In this document: positions 62,506-64,000 of the stretch, piece by piece
Numbering within the stretch: position 1 is the first letter of the stretch
Layout of the letters: each line of letters starts with the position of its first letter
Source: an uncultured Flavobacteriaceae bacterium
GTDB lineage: Bacteria > Bacteroidota > Bacteroidia > Flavobacteriales > Flavobacteriaceae
Assembly (NCBI GenBank): GCA_947503105.1
Contig: CANNCM010000001.1
Coordinates: forward strand, 434,001-498,000
Direction of reading: 5' to 3'
DNA length: 64,000 bases
Notes under the pieces: model-generated
The model's input: only the letters and a program-made list of their open reading frames with translations
The model's database searches: none
What the model was told of the DNA's origin: nothing
Position numbers and translations under genes: made by a program

Positions 62506-63804
62506 ATGACGAACAAAAGGATATTGACATTTATTTTTGTTTTATTGTTGAATTTGTCTTTTTCACAAACACAAATTTCTAAACAATTTGATCCAAAAAT
62601 TGTCATTGACACAACAGCGATTGAGCTTCAAGATTACAATAATGCACTGCTTTATGATGCCCAATGGCGAGCAGAATTTTTTGACGATTCACTTTATGAT
62701 TCTATCTCAAAAGCCGTAAATGAAAACACTTCTGAAGCGGTCAATTTTGCAGCGTTATCTTTAGACACCTTGCAGTCTCGACTACAACAGTTGGATGCCA
62801 AAACGCCATTTCATATACACTACAATCCCGCTCTGGAAACCCTCATAAAAAAATATCTCAAACAGCGAAAAGTGCTCTATGAGCGGCTCATGAAATTGAG
62901 TCAGTATTATTTTCCATTGTTTGAAGACATTTTTGACAGAGAAGGGATCCCTCTTGAAATCAAATACCTAGCCATTGTGGAGTCTGCGTTAAGGCCAAAC
63001 GCAAAATCTAGAGTTGGCGCAACTGGACTTTGGCAATTTATGTTTTCTACAGGCAAATATTACGACTTAGAAGTCAGTAGTTATGTGGATGAGCGTTGTG
63101 ACCCCGTTCGATCTACAATTGCAGCAGCAAAGTATTTAAAATCTTTATACAAGGTTTTTAATGATTGGGATTTGGCTCTTGCCGCCTATAATTCGGGCCC
63201 GGGAAATGTTACAAAAGCGATTCGTCGCTCGGGGGGGCATCAAAACTATTGGAACATTCGTCCTTTTTTGCCTAGGGAAACGGCTGGGTATCTACCAGCG
63301 TTTTTGGCAACGATGTATCTTTTTGAGTATGCTCCACAGCATGGTTTTAATGTGTCAAAACATCAAATGCCAATAATCAAAACAGATACAATACAAATCA
63401 AAAGAATGATTAGTCTAAAACAAGTGAGCGCTGTTATTGATATTGATTTGGAAACGCTAGAATTTTTAAACCCTTCATATAAACTTGGTATAATTCCTTA
63501 TATAAAAAACAAAAATTATGCTTTAAGATTGCCACTTGAAATGGTTGGAACATTTGTAAGTAATGAAGATCAAATTTATGCATATGCCAAAGCGGAATTT
63601 GATCGTCGCGAAAAACCACTGCCAAAGTTTTTTAAACTCGACACAAAAATAAGATACAAGGTGCAGCCAGGCGATTATTTAGGAAAAATCGCCAAAAAAT
63701 TTAGAGTAAGAATTAGTCAAATAAAGCAATGGAATGGATTGCGTTCCGATCAACTTAAAGCAGGAAGCCGCCTAACGATTTTTACAAGAAACCCACAGCA
63801 GTAA
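62506..63804 (+). CDS. Lytic transglycosylase with LysM domain, MltD-type
   Basis: The 432-residue enzyme cleaves peptidoglycan glycan strands. It has a signal peptide (1-20), the SLT core with the catalytic Glu in LAIVESALRPNAKSRVGATG (near 150-170), and a LysM domain at the C terminus (KYRVQPGDYLGKIAKKF-like, about 385-430, with IRYKVQPGDYLG at its start). The region between has one further low-similarity LysM-like segment. It follows pgk by 7 bp but probably has its own function. Confidence 0.92.
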   Translation: MTNKRILTFIFVLLLNLSFSQTQISKQFDPKIVIDTTAIELQDYNNALLYDAQWRAEFFDDSLYDSISKAVNENTSEAVNFAALSLDTLQSRLQQLDAKTPFHIHYNPALETLIKKYLKQRKVLYERLMKLSQYYFPLFEDIFDREGIPLEIKYLAIVESALRPNAKSRVGATGLWQFMFSTGKYYDLEVSSYVDERCDPVRSTIAAAKYLKSLYKVFNDWDLALAAYNSGPGNVTKAIRRSGGHQNYWNIRPFLPRETAGYLPAFLATMYLFEYAPQHGFNVSKHQMPIIKTDTIQIKRMISLKQVSAVIDIDLETLEFLNPSYKLGIIPYIKNKNYALRLPLEMVGTFVSNEDQIYAYAKAEFDRREKPLPKFFKLDTKIRYKVQPGDYLGKIAKKFRVRISQIKQWNGLRSDQLKAGSRLTIFTRNPQQ

Positions 63805-63912
63805 TTATAAGAAAAAGAAGTAATAAAAGAGAAAATTTAAAAAATGGAACGATATTGGCAGATATAAAAACCTTGGTCAAGAACATTAATCGTTTAATAA
63901 ATAAAAAATAAC

Positions 63913-64000
63913 ATGAAATTTTTCATAAACATAATATTGATTTCTCTGGTGCTAATTTCATGTAAAGAAAACGCATCAAAGAAAGTCTATAAGTCTCAAT
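63913..64000 (+). CDS. Start of a lipoprotein gene, truncated by the window edge
   Basis: Only 29 codons are visible. They begin MKFFINIILISLVLISCKEN, a typical lipoprotein signal with the lipobox LISC and Cys17. The rest is outside the window. In related genomes a DUF4837 lipoprotein often follows the lytic transglycosylase, which would fit this position, but I cannot confirm it. Confidence 0.6.
   Translation, partial: MKFFINIILISLVLISCKENASKKVYKSQ

Noticed and set aside
1-64000. Mobile elements, CRISPR arrays, toxin-antitoxin or defence systems
   Set aside because: I found no transposase, integrase, repeat-spacer array or typical defence gene. The AlbA_2 protein alone is not enough to call a defence system.

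Overview
The window is a stretch of core chromosome from a member of the Bacteroidota, most likely the family Flavobacteriaceae. The evidence is the low GC content, promoter-like TAnnTTTG boxes with an occasional TTG about 19-20 bp upstream, the near absence of Shine-Dalgarno signals, and lineage-typical genes: an IPExxxVDY protein next to pyruvate kinase, a GlnRS-YqeY fusion, a GIN-domain protein, a DUF4175 protein and a complete Bat (aerotolerance) operon. I see no prophage, insertion sequence, CRISPR array or integron. Coding density is high, with many 1-8 bp gene overlaps.

Layout. 0-8.7 kb: IPExxxVDY-pyk pair, dinB, a CYTH phosphatase-like gene, an ALDH7-type dehydrogenase, a tandem OmpA protein followed by a membrane-anchored helix-hairpin-helix protein, an AlbA_2 protein and an aldo/keto reductase. 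8.8-17.9 kb: the Bat operon (MoxR ATPase, DUF58, an extra membrane protein, BatA, BatB, BatC, BatD, BatE). 17.9-31.8 kb: SulP transporter, cvpA, pheS, gpsA, an internally duplicated lipoprotein, tdk, alr, mscL, asd with an orphan ABC ATPase, an aromatic amino acid hydroxylase with a large C-terminal extension, and an SPFH protein. 31.8-41.1 kb: glnS-YqeY, folB, a lipid/diacylglycerol kinase, a complete tRNA-Cys unit, a leftward rnr-GIN-LysE operon, a 420-bp intergenic region of about 16% GC, rpiB, a GNAT gene and a second tandem OmpA gene. 41.1-49.6 kb: a tightly packed leftward cluster (SulP with extra C-terminal domain, metallo-beta-lactamase-fold hydrolase, S8 lipoprotein protease, M1 peptidase, rnpA, S41 protease, OmpA). 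49.8-64 kb: lepA, gltX, DUF4175, ybeY, mnmG, a methyltransferase, a DNA polymerase III delta'-like gene, pgk, an MltD-type lytic transglycosylase and the start of a lipoprotein gene cut by the window edge.

The most notable non-coding signal is a pair of identical 16-bp perfect palindromes of the ParB-binding parS type on either side of mnmG, which suggests this end of the window lies in the origin-proximal domain organised by ParABS. The other points worth following are architectural: two barrel-less double-OmpA proteins, a SulP transporter with an unassigned C-terminal domain coupled to a hydrolase, rnpA embedded by 4-bp overlaps between two peptidase genes, a thymidine kinase that has lost its zinc ribbon, and an S8 protease with a long insertion between catalytic Asp and His. 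I did not find a convincing wholly new multi-gene system; most of the window is conserved housekeeping DNA.
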